A stretch of DNA of 6,562 bases from an uncultured Pseudomonadota bacterium (GTDB taxonomy: Bacteria > Pseudomonadota > Gammaproteobacteria > Burkholderiales > SG8-41): positions 1 through 6,562 of the forward strand of contig CAMPGR010000173.1 of the NCBI GenBank assembly GCA_946885605.1, in the 5' to 3' direction. Positions 5,649 to 6,562 of the stretch are shown one piece after another. A model generated the notes under the pieces. The model did no database searches, had not been told where the DNA came from, and saw nothing but the letters and a program-made list of their open reading frames with translations. The translations under genes and the position numbers were made by a program. Positions within the stretch are counted from its first letter, which is position 1. Each line of letters starts with the position of its first letter.

Positions 5649-6562
5649 AACAGAAGATCCGTGTGGGAATCGTGGCTGCCGTCGCGGCCGCGCTTGCTGT
5701 CTCCGCGCCGCAAGGCATTGCACAAGCGAAAGCCGGCGCAAAAGGTTCTGCCGCGGCAACGAGCGCGGGAGAAGCATATCCGACCAGGCCGGTCCGGATG
5801 ATCGTGGCTTCGGGCGCCGGCGGTGGACTTGATTTCGTCGCCCGTCTCGTTGCGCCGAAAATGACCGAGGGCCTGGGCCAGCAGGTGGTCGTGGACAACC
5901 GCGCGGGTGCGAGCGGCAGCATCGCGGCCGAACTCGCTGCCAGCGCGACACCCGACGGCTACACGGTGCTGCTCCTGAGCGCGAGCCTCGTGGTGTACGG
6001 CATCGTCAACAAGACGCGCTACGATCTCTACCGCGATTTCGCGCCGGTTTCCCAGGTGGCGGCCGCGCCGTACATCCTGACCGTGAATCCGAGCCTGCCG
6101 GTGAGCTCGGTGAAGGAGCTGATCGCGCATGCGAAGAAATCGCCGTCGAAACTCAATTACGCATCGACCGGCAATGCGTCGCTCGCGCATCTCGCAACCG
6201 AACTCTTCGCGAACAAGGCCGGCATTCAGCTCGTCCACGTGCCGTACAAGGGTGTGGGCGCGGCACTGCCCGACATGCTGTCAGGTCAGATCCAGTTGAG
6301 CCTGCTGAGCGGGGGCTCGGTGTATTCGCACGTGCGCTCGGGGAAGTTGAAGGCGCTCGCCATCGCCACCCGTAACCGCGCGAAGGTCGCGCCGCAGCTG
6401 CCGACGATGATCGAAGCCGGCGTTCCGGGATTCGAGGTGACGCAGTGGCATGGGCTGATCGCGCCGCGCGCCACGCCCCGCGCGATCATCGACCGCTTGT
6501 ATCGCGAAGTCGCGGCAGCGGTGAAGCAGCCCGACGTCGCCTCGCGTTTCGCTGTGGATGGC
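5645..6562 (+). CDS. TctC/Bug substrate-binding protein 2 (C-terminus beyond right edge)
   Basis: Second periplasmic carboxylate-type receptor; 306 codons are present with no stop, so roughly 25-35 residues are missing. The signal peptide is residues 1-28 (KQKIR charged start, Ala-rich core, cleavage IAQA-KA). An unusual Ala/Gly/Ser-rich spacer (about 29-44) precedes the mature core YPTRPVR (45-51). The ligand loop is complete: VASGAGGGLDFVAR (54-67). Other family landmarks are GQQVVVDNRAGASGSIAAE (about 76-94), PDGYTVLLL, NYASTGNASLAHLATELF, VPYKGVGAAL, SGKLKALA and PTMIEAGVPGFE. It is clearly diverged from the first receptor, so the two probably differ in ligand or affinity. Its ATG overlaps the upstream stop by 4 bases with GGAGG in front, so it is co-translated with the alpha/beta-barrel gene. 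Membrane components may lie elsewhere in the genome, as is common for Bug proteins. Confidence 0.93.
   Translation, partial: MKQKIRVGIVAAVAAALAVSAPQGIAQAKAGAKGSAAATSAGEAYPTRPVRMIVASGAGGGLDFVARLVAPKMTEGLGQQVVVDNRAGASGSIAAELAASATPDGYTVLLLSASLVVYGIVNKTRYDLYRDFAPVSQVAAAPYILTVNPSLPVSSVKELIAHAKKSPSKLNYASTGNASLAHLATELFANKAGIQLVHVPYKGVGAALPDMLSGQIQLSLLSGGSVYSHVRSGKLKALAIATRNRAKVAPQLPTMIEAGVPGFEVTQWHGLIAPRATPRAIIDRLYREVAAAVKQPDVASRFAVDG

Noticed and set aside
4986..5951. A 321-codon minus-strand open frame across the barrel and second TctC genes
   Set aside because: It crosses two well-supported coupled genes and has a biased Arg/Pro/Ala composition and no family features; it is a GC-driven shadow.
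1..6562. CRISPR array, tRNA/rRNA, transposase, attachment site
   Set aside because: No regularly spaced repeats, RNA-gene motifs, integrase or transposase motifs were found on either strand.

Overview
The window is high-GC DNA with strong third-position G/C bias. It carries two orphan-type tripartite tricarboxylate transporter (TctC/Bug) binding proteins and a CysB-type LysR regulator. That combination is typical of Betaproteobacteria (Burkholderiales, Alcaligenaceae-like); the assignment is inferred from gene content, not from a marker gene. No RNA gene, CRISPR array, transposase or plasmid function is visible.

Layout: bases 1-764 hold the minus-strand N-terminal 254 codons of a CysB-like LysR regulator that runs off the left edge. 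A 177-base divergent control region (765-941) follows. It contains a T-N11-A dyad overlapping the regulator's own probable -10 box, a second A/T-rich dyad, and a leader with nested inverted repeats. From 942 to the right edge six plus-strand genes form one probable operon. They encode a thiamine-diphosphate (ThDP) enzyme of the acetolactate synthase-like superfamily (571 aa), a cupin (185 aa), a second diverged cupin (182 aa), a TctC/Bug periplasmic binding protein (320 aa), a two-domain protein resembling a dimeric alpha/beta barrel (246 aa, TTG start), and a second TctC/Bug protein cut by the right edge. Genes 1-2 are 2 bases apart, genes 4-5 overlap by 8 and genes 5-6 by 4. Genes 2-3 are separated by a 122-base gap filled by a palindromic intergenic repeat, and genes 3-4 by 64 bases.

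Working model (inference): the Bug proteins capture a carboxylate in the periplasm, and the ThDP enzyme cleaves or decarboxylates a 2-oxo-acid type intermediate in the cytoplasm. The cupins and the barrel protein handle adjacent steps, and the divergent CysB-like protein switches the operon on in response to the substrate. The substrate cannot be named from sequence. The strongest second-look items are the loss of CysB effector-pocket residues in the regulator, the unequal motif-1 residues of the two cupins, a 4-residue gap in the ligand loop of the first Bug protein, and the unassigned pathway as a whole.
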